Assembly (NCBI GenBank): GCA_902776935.1
Contig: CACYRS010000009.1
Span: forward strand, 28,099-92,098
Length of the DNA: 64,000 nucleotides
Direction of reading: 5' to 3'
Source of the DNA: an uncultured Prevotellaceae bacterium
GTDB taxonomy: Bacteria; Bacteroidota; Bacteroidia; Bacteroidales; Bacteroidaceae
Shown here: positions 50,206 through 59,420 of the stretch, piece by piece
Layout: the number at the start of each line of letters is the position of its first letter
How positions within the stretch are numbered: the first letter of the stretch is position 1
Translations under genes and position numbers: made by a program
The notes under the pieces: generated by a model
Database searches by the model: none
What the model was told of the DNA's origin: nothing
What the model saw: the letters and a program-made list of their open reading frames with translations, nothing else

Positions 50206-50710
50206 ATTTCTCTGTAACTATATATTTCTGTTTTATTGTCTGACGGGCTCTGAAGATGTTTATTTTCACCTGTTCCTCGCTGATATCAAGAATTGTTGCA
50301 ATCTCTTTGTAGCTCTTTCCTTCAAAATCTCTCAGCTGCATGCAGCTACGCTGCTTCTCGGGTAGTGTGTCGATGAGTCTGCGTATCAGCGCTATTCGGT
50401 CTTGCTGCATCGCCTGCTCCTCAGGGTTGGATGTGTAGCTGCTGTCGGGAGAATCGTGCTCGTCCATCAGACTTTGGTTCTGGTTTTCTGCCTTCTTCGT
50501 CTTGTCTATCGCGATGTTCCGGCATATCGTCAGGCAGAAGGCTTCGATGGATTCGAGTTCATCCCAGCGGTCGCGCCTGTTCCAGACCTTGATCATTGTT
50601 TCCTGTACCACATCCTCTGCTTCCGCATGGTTGAGAGTGATGCGGAGAGCTAGTCTGTACAACTCGTTTTTGAGCGGCAGGACATCGTTCCGGAAACTGA
50701 TCTTTTTCAT
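50195..50710 (-). CDS. ECF-type RNA polymerase sigma factor (second)
   Basis: A 171-residue ECF sigma factor: region 2 AEDVVQETMIKVWNRRDRWD, then a DEHDSPDSSYTSNPEEQAM linker and region 4 LPEKQRSCMQLRDFEGKSYKEIATIL with EEQVKINIFRARQTIKQ. Promoter evidence is weak (TTTCTTTG at 50752-50759). Forms a two-gene operon with the membrane protein downstream. Confidence 0.92.
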   Translation of the reverse strand: MKKISFRNDVLPLKNELYRLALRITLNHAEAEDVVQETMIKVWNRRDRWDELESIEAFCLTICRNIAIDKTKKAENQNQSLMDEHDSPDSSYTSNPEEQAMQQDRIALIRRLIDTLPEKQRSCMQLRDFEGKSYKEIATILDISEEQVKINIFRARQTIKQKYIVTEKYGL

Positions 50711-50796
50711 CCTCTCTAATAATAATGACGATTGAAACGGGGAAAAGTTACAAAGAAATGGATTTTTTTAGAAAGAAATTGGAATAATGAGAATAA

Positions 50797-51573
50797 TTAT
50801 TGTTTGATGATGGTGCCTGAACGTCCGTCGATGGCGGTTGCCAGGGTGATGATGACACGACTTACTCCGGCATCGATGGCTGAGAGGGCATTCTCGATTT
50901 TTGGGAGCATTCCTCCGCTGATAGTTCCGTCTGACTTATATCTCTCGAAGTCCTCGTGGGTGATGACGGGAATCACGGAGTCATCATCATCGGGATTACG
51001 GAGCACACCTTTCTTCTCGAACGAGAATATGAGGGTCACGTCGTAATACGGAGCGAGGGCTTTCGCTGTCTCTGAGGCGATAGTGTCGGCATTGGTGTTA
51101 AGGATGTTTCCCTGACCATCGTGGGTGAGAGGGGCCATCACGGGAGTAATGCCTTCCTCGATAAGTTTGCTCAGCATCTTGCCATCGGCAGTATCTACAT
51201 CGCCTACGAAGCCGAAGTCGACACCATTCTTGATGGGGCGCTTATGGCTGCGGATGACATTCATGTCGGCACCTGTGAGTCCGAGAGCGTTGACACCATT
51301 GGCTTGCAAGCGGGCCACGAGGTTTTTGTTTACGAGACCGCCATAGACCATCGTTACCACGCTGAGCATCTCTGCATCGGTGATTCTGCGGCCATTGACC
51401 ATCTTCGACTCGATGCCGAGCGACTCTGCCACCTTCGTGGCCTTACGACCACCACCATGAACCAATACTTTCTTTCCCTCAATGGCGCTGAAATCTTTCA
51501 GCAGCTGTGCAAGCTGAGCCTCATCCTCGACCACAGCCCCACCAACCTTTACTATCGTAATATTCTCTTTCAT
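50797..51573 (-). CDS. argB: Acetylglutamate kinase
   Basis: A 258-residue amino-acid kinase of arginine synthesis. Seen are IVKVGGAVVEDE, VLVHGGGRKATKVAE, NGRRITDAEML, ALGLTGADMNVI, NTNADTIASETAKAL and GTISGGMLPKIENAL, the full family set. ATG 51573 follows the speA stop by 1 bp; the longer frame opens with TTG. Last gene of the topA-aroK-speA-argB run. Confidence 0.94.
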   Translation of the reverse strand: MKENITIVKVGGAVVEDEAQLAQLLKDFSAIEGKKVLVHGGGRKATKVAESLGIESKMVNGRRITDAEMLSVVTMVYGGLVNKNLVARLQANGVNALGLTGADMNVIRSHKRPIKNGVDFGFVGDVDTADGKMLSKLIEEGITPVMAPLTHDGQGNILNTNADTIASETAKALAPYYDVTLIFSFEKKGVLRNPDDDDSVIPVITHEDFERYKSDGTISGGMLPKIENALSAIDAGVSRVIITLATAIDGRSGTIIKQ

Positions 51574-51574
51574 C

Positions 51575-53467
51575 TTATTCAAGATAAGTATAGCCGTAAA
51601 GTCCCGAACGATAATTCGAAAGGAACTCCTTACCCTCTTCGAGAGTAATCTTTCCCTGCTTTACACTCTTAGCCACCCAAACCTCAAGCTGGCGTACCAG
51701 TTTCTTCGGGTCGTACTGCACATAGTCGAGTACCTCGGCTACAGTCTCACCATCGATAATCTGGTCGATATGATATGTGCCGTCCTTCTCTGAGATATGT
51801 ACTGCATTAGTGTCACCGAAGAGGTTGTGCATATCACCGAGAATCTCCTGATATGCTCCTACGAGGAAGACGCCGAGGTAATACGGCTCGTTCTTACGGA
51901 GGGAGTGAACAGGCAGCGAGTGCGAGTTGATGCGGTTGGTTACAAACGATGCTATCTTACCGTCTGAGTCACAGGTGATATCCTGAATAGTGGCATTGCG
52001 AGTGGGGCGCTCATCAAGGCGTTGAATAGGCATGATGGGGAAGAGCTGGTCGATAGCCCAGGAGTCGGGCAGGCTCTGGAAGAGCGAGAAGTTACAGAAG
52101 TACTTGTCGGCTAAGAGTTTGTCAATGTTCATCAGCTCTTCGGGGATATGCTTCAGACTCTTGGTCAAGATGTTTATCTCATGACATACGCTCCAGTACA
52201 TAGCCTCGATCTCAGCACGGGTTTTAAGGTCTACGATACCGTGAGAGAAGAGGTCGAGCACCTCCTCACGTATCTGTTCGGCATCGTGCCAGTCTTCAAG
52301 CACGTTGCGGGGTGATAGGTTGTCCCAGATATCATAGAGATCCTTAACTAGCTGATGGCTGTTCTCGTCGGGTTCAAACTCCTCTGGCATCTCTGGCAGT
52401 GAGGCTGTCTCAAGAACATCGATAACCAATACAGAGTGATGGGCTGCAAGCGAACGACCACTCTCGGTAATGATGTTTGGATGGGGGAGGTCATTTTTGT
52501 TGGCAGCGTCAACGAAGGTATAGATACAGTCGTTGACATATTCCTGGATGGAGTAGTTTACAGACGACTCGCTCGATGGAGAACGTGTTCCATCATAGTC
52601 AACACCGAGGCCACCGCCACAGTCCACGAAATCGACATTATATCCCATCTTATGCAGTTGGATATAGAACATCGAAGCCTCTCTTAATGCTGTCTGTATA
52701 CGACGGATCTTTGTGATCTGCGAACCGATATGGAAATGTATCAGCCTTAGGCAGTCGCGCATACCTTTCTTATCAAGAAGGTCGAGAGCCTCGAGGAGCT
52801 CGGCACTTGTCAGTCCGAACTTAGAGGCATCGCCACCACTCTCTTCCCATTTGCCGGAACCAGAAGAGGCCAGCTTGATTCGGATACCGATATTTGGTTT
52901 GATATCCATCTTCTTTGCCACCTTAGCGATGATGTCAAGCTCGTTGAGTTTCTCAACAACGATGAATATCCGTTTACCCATCTTCTGAGCCAATAGGGCC
53001 AGTTCAATGTAACTCTGGTCCTTGTAACCGTTGCAGACAATGATTGAGTCACTCTGACACTGAACGGCAATAACAGCATGAAGCTCGGGCTTAGAACCGG
53101 CCTCGACACCTAGATTGAACTTTTTTCCGTGCGAGATGATTTCCTCTACCACAGGTTGGATCTGATTGACCTTGATAGGATAGACTACATAGTTCTCTCC
53201 TTTATAGTCATACTCCTCAGCAGCCTTCTTAAAGCAGCTCCACGTTTTTTCGATACGGTTGTCAAGGATATCTGGGAATCGCAGGAGCACAGGGGGTGTG
53301 ACATCACGCAGTGCCAGTTCGTCCATCACCTCGCGCAAATCGATCTGCGTCTTGTTCTTACAAGGGGTGACATACACATCACCCTGCTCGTTAATGCCGA
53401 AATAGGAAGTTCCCCAACCATTGATGTTGTAGAGTTCCCTGGAGTCTTCAATAGTCCATTTCTTCAT
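51575..53467 (-). CDS. speA: Biosynthetic arginine decarboxylase
   Basis: A 630-residue PLP enzyme converting arginine to agmatine. PLP lysine lies in YPIKVNQIQPVVEEI near residue 100; other signatures are NLGVEAGSKPELHAV, IHFHIGSQI, FVDCGGGLGVDYDG and ITESGRSLAAHHSVLV. Normal length. Adjacent to argB, which puts arginine synthesis and arginine use in one transcript. Confidence 0.95.
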   Translation of the reverse strand: MKKWTIEDSRELYNINGWGTSYFGINEQGDVYVTPCKNKTQIDLREVMDELALRDVTPPVLLRFPDILDNRIEKTWSCFKKAAEEYDYKGENYVVYPIKVNQIQPVVEEIISHGKKFNLGVEAGSKPELHAVIAVQCQSDSIIVCNGYKDQSYIELALLAQKMGKRIFIVVEKLNELDIIAKVAKKMDIKPNIGIRIKLASSGSGKWEESGGDASKFGLTSAELLEALDLLDKKGMRDCLRLIHFHIGSQITKIRRIQTALREASMFYIQLHKMGYNVDFVDCGGGLGVDYDGTRSPSSESSVNYSIQEYVNDCIYTFVDAANKNDLPHPNIITESGRSLAAHHSVLVIDVLETASLPEMPEEFEPDENSHQLVKDLYDIWDNLSPRNVLEDWHDAEQIREEVLDLFSHGIVDLKTRAEIEAMYWSVCHEINILTKSLKHIPEELMNIDKLLADKYFCNFSLFQSLPDSWAIDQLFPIMPIQRLDERPTRNATIQDITCDSDGKIASFVTNRINSHSLPVHSLRKNEPYYLGVFLVGAYQEILGDMHNLFGDTNAVHISEKDGTYHIDQIIDGETVAEVLDYVQYDPKKLVRQLEVWVAKSVKQGKITLEEGKEFLSNYRSGLYGYTYLE

Positions 53468-53491
53468 AATGGGCAGATGGGTTTTAAGATT

Positions 53492-54019
53492 TTAAATATT
53501 CAGTAGTTTGCGTAGTTGGTCTACGCTGATTTTTATCTTTGAATAGTCGTCCATAAGACTGACATCGAGAGTGTAGGCAGCCTTAGTATAATAAGGATTA
53601 CGCTTTTCAAGCTGTTCCTTGATGAAAGTGATCAGCTCCTCCTGACTCTTTCCACGAAGTAGGGGACGATCATTTTTGCTCATCGCCAGATGCTTGTAAA
53701 GCACCTCAGGCTCTGCCTTCAGATATACTACCGGAGCCTGCTGGTTCATGTAGTCAATGTTGTCAAAGAAACATGGAGTACCGCCTCCGCAACTGATGAT
53801 GACATCCTCAAACTCAGCTACTTCGTGGAGCATATTTCTCTCTATTTGACGAAAGCCTTCTTCTCCACGCTCCTCAAAGATTTGAGCAATCGTCTTACGC
53901 ATGCGGTTAGAGATATACCAGTCGAGGTCGTAGAAAGTAACACCTAACTCCTGGGCGAGAGCTTTGCCTACAGTTGTTTTGCCGGCACCCATATAGCCGA
54001 TGAGGATAACTCTGATCAT
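53492..54019 (-). CDS. aroK: Shikimate kinase
   Basis: A 175-residue kinase of aromatic amino-acid synthesis. Walker A GYMGAGKTTVGKAL, shikimate-binding DLDWYISNR, GEEGFRQIE, ISCGGGTPCF and the lid Arg in NDRPLLRG. ATG 54019 directly follows the topA stop; the longer frame has no support. Confidence 0.94.
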   Translation of the reverse strand: MIRVILIGYMGAGKTTVGKALAQELGVTFYDLDWYISNRMRKTIAQIFEERGEEGFRQIERNMLHEVAEFEDVIISCGGGTPCFFDNIDYMNQQAPVVYLKAEPEVLYKHLAMSKNDRPLLRGKSQEELITFIKEQLEKRNPYYTKAAYTLDVSLMDDYSKIKISVDQLRKLLNI

Positions 54020-54020
54020 T

Positions 54021-56327
54021 TTATTTCTTATTCTGACTTTCAATGACCTTCATACACTCATCGTATGTGAGATCCTTTGCCTTCTCATGCATTGACTTCG
54101 GCAAACGGTAGTTCTTGCCGTCGTAAGCAAGATAAGGACCATAACGGCCGTTAAGAACCTCAAGTTTTGTATCTTCGAGGAAGATTTTCAGATGTTTCTT
54201 GGTTTCCTGAGTACGCTTCTCGTTTATGAGTTCGATAGCTCTCTCGATGGTGATTGTCATCGGGTCTTCACCCTTTGGCAGAGATGTGTATTTGCGGTCA
54301 TGGAGAATATAAGGACCAAAGCGACCAGTTCCTATGGTGATAGTATCACCCTCGTACTCGCCAAGTCTACGAGGAAGCTTGAATAGTTCGAGAGCCTCTT
54401 CAAGAGTGATGCTGCTCATGCTCAAATCCTTAGGAATCTGGGCAAATTGTGGCTTCTCAGTGTCCTCAGCAGTACCTATCTGTACCACGGGGCCAAAACG
54501 TCCAATCTTCACGAATACAGGTCTTCCGCTCTTTGGATCATTGCCAAGCTGCCTCTCGCCTGCCTTATGTTCCTCACGGGCATTGATGGTATTCTCTACC
54601 GTTGGCTCAAAGTCCTTGTAGAATCCTTTAAGCATCTTCTGCCACTGCTCGGTTCCCTCAGCTATCTTATCGAAGTCCTGCTCTACCTTTGCAGTGAAGT
54701 TATAGTCCATTATCTCCTTGAAGTTCTTCATCAGGAAGTCATTAACTACAATACCTATATCTGTTGGTAGAAGCTTACCTTTGTCAGAACCAACAAGTTC
54801 CTTGCGAGTCTTCTGTGCAATCTGTTTGCCTTTAAGGATTTCAATGGTATACTGACGCTCCTCACCCTTCTTGTCACCCTTCTGAACATATTCGCGCTGC
54901 TGGATGGTTGAAATTGTTGGGGCGTAGGTTGAAGGACGTCCGATACCGAGTTCTTCAAGTTTGTGTACCAGACTAGCCTCTGTGAATCTCTGTGGACCTT
55001 GTGTGAAACGCTCTATGGCCTGAATCTCCCTACGAGTGAGTTCCTGACCTTTTTTGAGTGGTGGGAGGATATGTGAAAACTCGTCCTGCTGCTCTTCGTC
55101 GTCTGACGATTCACGATATACCTTCAGGAAACCATCAAACTTCACAACCCCTCCCTGAGCAACAAACTGCTCATCAGATGTTGAGATATTTATATTTACT
55201 GTGGTTTTCTCTATTTCAGCGTCAGCCATCTGGCTTGCGATTGTACGCTTCCAGATAAGATCGTAAAGGCGTCTCTCCTGAACAGTACCCTCAATTTCAG
55301 TCTTATCCATATAGGTAGGACGGATAGCCTCGTGGGCCTCCTGAGCACCTTTGGAGTTTGTGTGATACTGACGAGTCTTGCTATATTCCTCGCCATAGAG
55401 ATTTGTTATTTCCTTCTTGCTGGCACCAAGGCATAGCGCAGAGAGGTTTACAGAGTCTGTACGCATGTATGTGATCTGTCCGTTCTCATAAAGGCGCTGG
55501 GCAACCATCATGGTTTGAGATACAGTAAAACCAAGCTTACGTGCTGCCTCCTGTTGCAGTGTTGATGTGGTGAATGGAGGAGCTGGAGTTCGCTTCATAG
55601 GCTTCTTGTTGATGCTCTCAACGGTGAATGCGGCCTCTTTGCACTTCTCGAGGAAGGCAGTTACCTCTGCCAGTGTTTTGAGCTTATTAGCCAACTGTGC
55701 CTTTACCTCTGTGGCAGAGCCGTCAGGATTGGTGATGGCAAAGGTGCCATATACATTATAGAAGACCTCAGTCTTGAACTCCTGTATCTCACGCTCACGT
55801 TCAACAATCAGACGTACTGCAACACTCTGTACACGTCCGGCAGATAGCGCTGGCTTTACTTTACGCCAAAGGACTGGTGAGAGCTTGAAACCAACGAGAC
55901 GGTCGAGCACGCGACGAGCCTGCTGGGCATTCACAAGATTCATGTCCAGATGGCGAGGATGCTCGATGGCTTCTAAAATTGCCGACTTGGTTATTTCATG
56001 GAAGACTATACGATTGGTCTTTTCTTCGTCGAGACCTAATACCTCACACAGATGCCAGGATATGGCTTCTCCTTCACGGTCTTCATCGGATGCCAACCAA
56101 ACCTTTTCGGCTTTCTTTGCATTTTGTTTCAGTTCGCCGACAAGTTTTTTCTTGTCTTCAGGTATTTCATATTCTGGAACGAGAGTGTTATCGTCGATAC
56201 TCAGTTCTCTTTTTTTCAGGTCCCGGATATGACCATAGCTCGACATCACCTTGAAATCGCTACCCAGGAATTTTTCAATCGTCTTCGCCTTTGCGGGAGA
56301 CTCTACTATAACGAGATTTTTCTGCAT
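54021..56327 (-). CDS. topA: DNA topoisomerase I
   Basis: A 768-residue type IA topoisomerase. Toprim domain (NLVIVESPAKAKTIEKFL; WLASDEDREGEAISWHL), active-site tyrosine in ITYMRTDSVNLS, and C-terminal beta repeats (GRFGPYILHDRKYTSLPKG; GRYGPYLAYDGKNYRLPK) instead of zinc fingers, as usual in Bacteroidota. Relaxes negative supercoils. A TACTTTTG box lies at 56358-56365. First gene of its run. Confidence 0.96.
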   Translation of the reverse strand: MQKNLVIVESPAKAKTIEKFLGSDFKVMSSYGHIRDLKKRELSIDDNTLVPEYEIPEDKKKLVGELKQNAKKAEKVWLASDEDREGEAISWHLCEVLGLDEEKTNRIVFHEITKSAILEAIEHPRHLDMNLVNAQQARRVLDRLVGFKLSPVLWRKVKPALSAGRVQSVAVRLIVEREREIQEFKTEVFYNVYGTFAITNPDGSATEVKAQLANKLKTLAEVTAFLEKCKEAAFTVESINKKPMKRTPAPPFTTSTLQQEAARKLGFTVSQTMMVAQRLYENGQITYMRTDSVNLSALCLGASKKEITNLYGEEYSKTRQYHTNSKGAQEAHEAIRPTYMDKTEIEGTVQERRLYDLIWKRTIASQMADAEIEKTTVNINISTSDEQFVAQGGVVKFDGFLKVYRESSDDEEQQDEFSHILPPLKKGQELTRREIQAIERFTQGPQRFTEASLVHKLEELGIGRPSTYAPTISTIQQREYVQKGDKKGEERQYTIEILKGKQIAQKTRKELVGSDKGKLLPTDIGIVVNDFLMKNFKEIMDYNFTAKVEQDFDKIAEGTEQWQKMLKGFYKDFEPTVENTINAREEHKAGERQLGNDPKSGRPVFVKIGRFGPVVQIGTAEDTEKPQFAQIPKDLSMSSITLEEALELFKLPRRLGEYEGDTITIGTGRFGPYILHDRKYTSLPKGEDPMTITIERAIELINEKRTQETKKHLKIFLEDTKLEVLNGRYGPYLAYDGKNYRLPKSMHEKAKDLTYDECMKVIESQNKK

Positions 56328-56414
56328 ATTTTGAGTCGTTTAATTCACTTTGGGCTGCAAAAGTACGCAAAAAAGTCTCTTACACCTTATTTATATATAG
56401 AAATTTTCGTTTTA

Positions 56415-56939
56415 TTAACAGTTTTGCTGCAAGAAGGTGTGTACAGCCTTACGGATGGAGCGTAATCCGAAACGTTCTACATATACCTGCCGCAGAGGAA
56501 CCCAAAAGCATTCTGCAGCATCGTCAGCAGCCTCAGGGAGAGCGTCATCTTCTGTGTGACAGAGGAAGAATAGGTCGAGGGTGTGAATGTCCATTCCTGA
56601 ATAACGATATATGTTTGGGACAGAGAAGAGATACTTCACTTCTTTTATATCGAGGCCTGTTTCTTCTTTAATCTCACGTGTCATTCCCTGTTCAGCACTT
56701 TCCTCATTATCCACAAAGCCACCAGGAAGGTCAAGAGTGCCTTTCTGGGGATCTTTTGCTCTGCGGACAACGAGCAGCTCACCTTTACTGTTAAGAATAA
56801 AAGCAGCCGTTGATGCTCTGGGATTCTGATAGTATGTAAAACCACAGTCGCTACAATGTCTGCTAAGAGCATTGTTGATCTCAAAATTCTCGCTGCCACA
56901 CTTTGGGCAGAATCTGAAGAGTTCTAATGGATGGTTCAT
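56415..56939 (-). CDS. NUDIX hydrolase with zinc-ribbon N-terminus
   Basis: A 174-residue NUDIX enzyme. An N-terminal zinc ribbon (FCPKCGS...HCSDCGF) precedes the NUDIX box GGFVDNEESAEQGMTREIKEETG (GX5EX7REUXEEXGU pattern met). The zinc ribbon recalls NudC-type NAD pyrophosphatases, but the protein is shorter. ATG 56939 overlaps the stop region of the esterase upstream by a few bases; the longer frame opens with TTG. Confidence 0.88.
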   Translation of the reverse strand: MNHPLELFRFCPKCGSENFEINNALSRHCSDCGFTYYQNPRASTAAFILNSKGELLVVRRAKDPQKGTLDLPGGFVDNEESAEQGMTREIKEETGLDIKEVKYLFSVPNIYRYSGMDIHTLDLFFLCHTEDDALPEAADDAAECFWVPLRQVYVERFGLRSIRKAVHTFLQQNC

Positions 56940-56941
56940 GC

Positions 56942-58402
56942 TTATTTCTCCCAATTGTCGGTTCTGAATGGGAAGAGAGGCTGGTTACCACCATTCTTCA
57001 CATTTCCAATCTGGAAATTCTTAAAACAGTATCTCACGGCTACAGGCTTCTTTACTACAGGAGAGGTAATCATGATTGCTTCATCCCAATAGCCGCCACC
57101 GGGTTGCCAGAAGTGTCTAGCTGTTGCCGGATGGAACACTTTGTCTTCGCCCGCGACCTCAAATCCCTGCATGTCTTCGAATGGAGCATCACACCAATAG
57201 TTATCCTGTGTATGGATAAAAATGGTATCGCCCTTGATGGTCATATCCTTATATGATGAACTCTTATATTGGATAGTCTCAAAACCATAGTCACGATTAA
57301 GTGCGGTGAATGCAAGTCGCTCGCCAACAGGTTGTTTCTGAGTGGGGTGGATCTGAGTGGTCTCATAAGGATAAACAAGGTCGTTAATACATACAAGACT
57401 GCTGTTTGGAATTATCTGAGACGCTTTGTATTGTTGTTCGCGAAGGAAGGCTCCGCTGGTGGCATTATCATTGTCATCATAGCGGAACGGGGCAATCTGA
57501 ACAAAGTAGAAAGGTATCTCACCAAGACCGAACTGTGCTCTCCACTGATCTACCAAGAGTTTCATTCTCTGAGAGTATTGGTCGCCTGGGTCTCCCACAT
57601 TCGAGCATCCCTGATAGTATATGATTCCCTTAACGGTGTAGTTCAGGATAGGATTGAATGTGCCGTTGCCCCAAAGCAGTGAACGGTGATAGTCCCATTG
57701 CGACCATTTCCTACATATCTCTACAGAGTCGGTGGGGTCGTTGGTGTATTTTTGCAGATTCTCTTTTGTGAGCCAACTCTCCACGCGTGAACCTCCTTTA
57801 TTAGCTTCAATGATGCCAACAGGGATATCGAGGGTACGACTAAGCAGGCGTGCGAAGAAATATCCTGTGGCAGAGAAATCGCTTACCGTCTTCGGCGAAC
57901 ATACTCTCCATTCGCACAGGGCGTCTTCCTGTGGGGTAGCACGCATGATGCTTGGAATCTTCACGCTACGCACACCCTTTGAGTTGGCGGCATCAAGGAC
58001 ATGATGGTTGTAATCCTTTACTGGACACATTCCGAATCCTTTTACCGGCATCTCCATATTCGACTGCCCTGCGCATACCCAGACCTCTCCGGACACGACA
58101 TTATTGATTGTTACTGCCTCGCCATCATCGAAAGTGATGCTCAGTGGTTCGTATGATGCTTTCGGGGTCTTCACCTTAACGAGCCATTTACCGTCCTTAC
58201 CGGCCTTAGCGCTTACAGGCACATTGCTCCACGAGGTTGTTACCTTAACGGTCTTGCCAGGCTTGTCCCATCCCCAGAGGCGGGCTTCTGTCTGTTGTTG
58301 CAATACCATGTTGTCGCAGATAATATGCGGCAGCTTAACCTTTGCCTGAACACTGATACAGAGTGCTGCAAGGACTGAGATAGCAATGATTCGTTTGTTC
58401 AT
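56942..58402 (-). CDS. Sialate O-acetylesterase-like SGNH esterase
   Basis: A 486-residue exported esterase (signal peptide ending CISVQAK). SIAE family motifs are VWVCAGQSNMEMPVKGFG (nucleophile Ser near residue 114), ANKGGSRVESWL, GIIYYQGCSNVGDP and a C-terminal IHPTQKQPVGERLA with the acid/base pair. Removes acetyl groups from sialic acid or xylan; in a plant-degrading Prevotella, xylan is the likelier substrate. Leads the NUDIX gene and diverges from another esterase. Confidence 0.9.
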   Translation of the reverse strand: MNKRIIAISVLAALCISVQAKVKLPHIICDNMVLQQQTEARLWGWDKPGKTVKVTTSWSNVPVSAKAGKDGKWLVKVKTPKASYEPLSITFDDGEAVTINNVVSGEVWVCAGQSNMEMPVKGFGMCPVKDYNHHVLDAANSKGVRSVKIPSIMRATPQEDALCEWRVCSPKTVSDFSATGYFFARLLSRTLDIPVGIIEANKGGSRVESWLTKENLQKYTNDPTDSVEICRKWSQWDYHRSLLWGNGTFNPILNYTVKGIIYYQGCSNVGDPGDQYSQRMKLLVDQWRAQFGLGEIPFYFVQIAPFRYDDNDNATSGAFLREQQYKASQIIPNSSLVCINDLVYPYETTQIHPTQKQPVGERLAFTALNRDYGFETIQYKSSSYKDMTIKGDTIFIHTQDNYWCDAPFEDMQGFEVAGEDKVFHPATARHFWQPGGGYWDEAIMITSPVVKKPVAVRYCFKNFQIGNVKNGGNQPLFPFRTDNWEK

Positions 58403-58431
58403 TTTGGTTCGGTTTTTTAATATTTTGCTTG

Positions 58432-58468
58432 CAAAGTTACAAAAAGTCTGAGATTTTTAGTAATTTTG
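58432..58468. promoter_or_regulatory. Overlapping divergent promoters of two esterase genes
   Basis: TAACTTTG on the minus strand (58432-58439) and TAATTTTG on the plus strand (58461-58468) lie 21 bp apart, so the -33 region of each falls on the -7 region of the other. Confidence 0.6.
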
Positions 58469-58531
58469 CAGCCATAATTAACAAATAATTTATGAAAACT
58501 CGGAAAATACTAACTGTAATGCTACTTACTT

Positions 58532-59329
58532 ATGATGTGTGTAGCAGGTTTTGCTCAAAAGGGAACGAAAATGGATCTGTGGCCGAAAGGCGCACCCAAC
58601 AACAATGGTGATGAGAAGGACAAGGCTGAGCTCACAGTCTACCTGCCTGATGCTAAGAAGGCAACGGGTAGGGCAGTGGTGTGCTGTCCTGGTGGTGGAT
58701 ACTCTCATCTGGCTATGGATCACGAGGGTCATCAGTGGGCCACATTCTTCAATAATCAGGGTATCGCCCTCATCGTGGTGAAGTATCGTATGCCTCACGG
58801 GAACTATAAGATTCCCATCTCTGATGCAGAGGAGGCTATGAAGACTGTTAGGCGTAATGCCGTCGAATGGCATATTGACCGTAACAACGTGGGTATCATG
58901 GGATTCTCTGCCGGAGGTCATCTTGCGTCAACCATTGCTACTCATTCTAAGGCTGATGCGGCTCCGAATTTCCAGATTCTTTTCTATCCTGTCATCACGA
59001 TGGACCCTGCATTCACACATAAAGGTTCACACGATAATTTCCTGGGCACGGACCGCTCTAAGAAAGAGATGAAGAAGCTGGAGCATGAGTATTCGAATGA
59101 TATTCAGGTTAACCGCACTACTCCTCGTGTATTCCTCGCCCTCAGTGATGATGATCATGCTGTGCCGGCATCGAATGGATTCAACTATTATTCAGAGTGT
59201 TATCGTCACGATGTCCCTGCATCAATACATATCTATCCCACAGGAGGTCACGGATGGGGATACCGCGAGAGTTTTGCCTTCCATTATCAGATGGTCTTTG
59301 AGCTCAAAGCTTGGCTCGAAAGTTTCTAG
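58532..59329 (+). CDS. Alpha/beta hydrolase (acetylxylan-esterase-like), signal peptide frameshifted
   Basis: A 265-residue alpha/beta hydrolase: GRAVVCCPGGGYSHLAMDHEG (oxyanion HGGG-like), nucleophile elbow MGFSAGGHLAS, acid in LSDDDHAVP and His in PTGGHGWGY, as in acetylxylan esterases of the BD-FAE type. The expected signal peptide begins at ATG 58492 in another frame (MKTRKILTVMLLT) and joins MMCVAGFAQ only if one T near 58529-58531 is removed. As written, translation from 58532 gives a truncated signal peptide. Confidence 0.82.
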   Translation: MMCVAGFAQKGTKMDLWPKGAPNNNGDEKDKAELTVYLPDAKKATGRAVVCCPGGGYSHLAMDHEGHQWATFFNNQGIALIVVKYRMPHGNYKIPISDAEEAMKTVRRNAVEWHIDRNNVGIMGFSAGGHLASTIATHSKADAAPNFQILFYPVITMDPAFTHKGSHDNFLGTDRSKKEMKKLEHEYSNDIQVNRTTPRVFLALSDDDHAVPASNGFNYYSECYRHDVPASIHIYPTGGHGWGYRESFAFHYQMVFELKAWLESF

Positions 59330-59362
59330 GCATTTATTCGGAATTAAGAGGCTCTTAATAAA

Positions 59363-59403
59363 AAATAAGTGGCATTTATCGAGCGATAAGTGCCACTTAT
59401 TTT
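59363..59403. terminator. Bidirectional terminator between convergent genes
   Basis: A long near-perfect inverted repeat (about 59363-59381 with 59385-59403) containing AAGTGGCA/TGCCACTT, with A-rich 5' and T-rich 3' flanks, serving the esterase and the lipoprotein gene that converge here. Confidence 0.85.
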
Positions 59404-59420
59404 AGATGGTTGTAATATGC

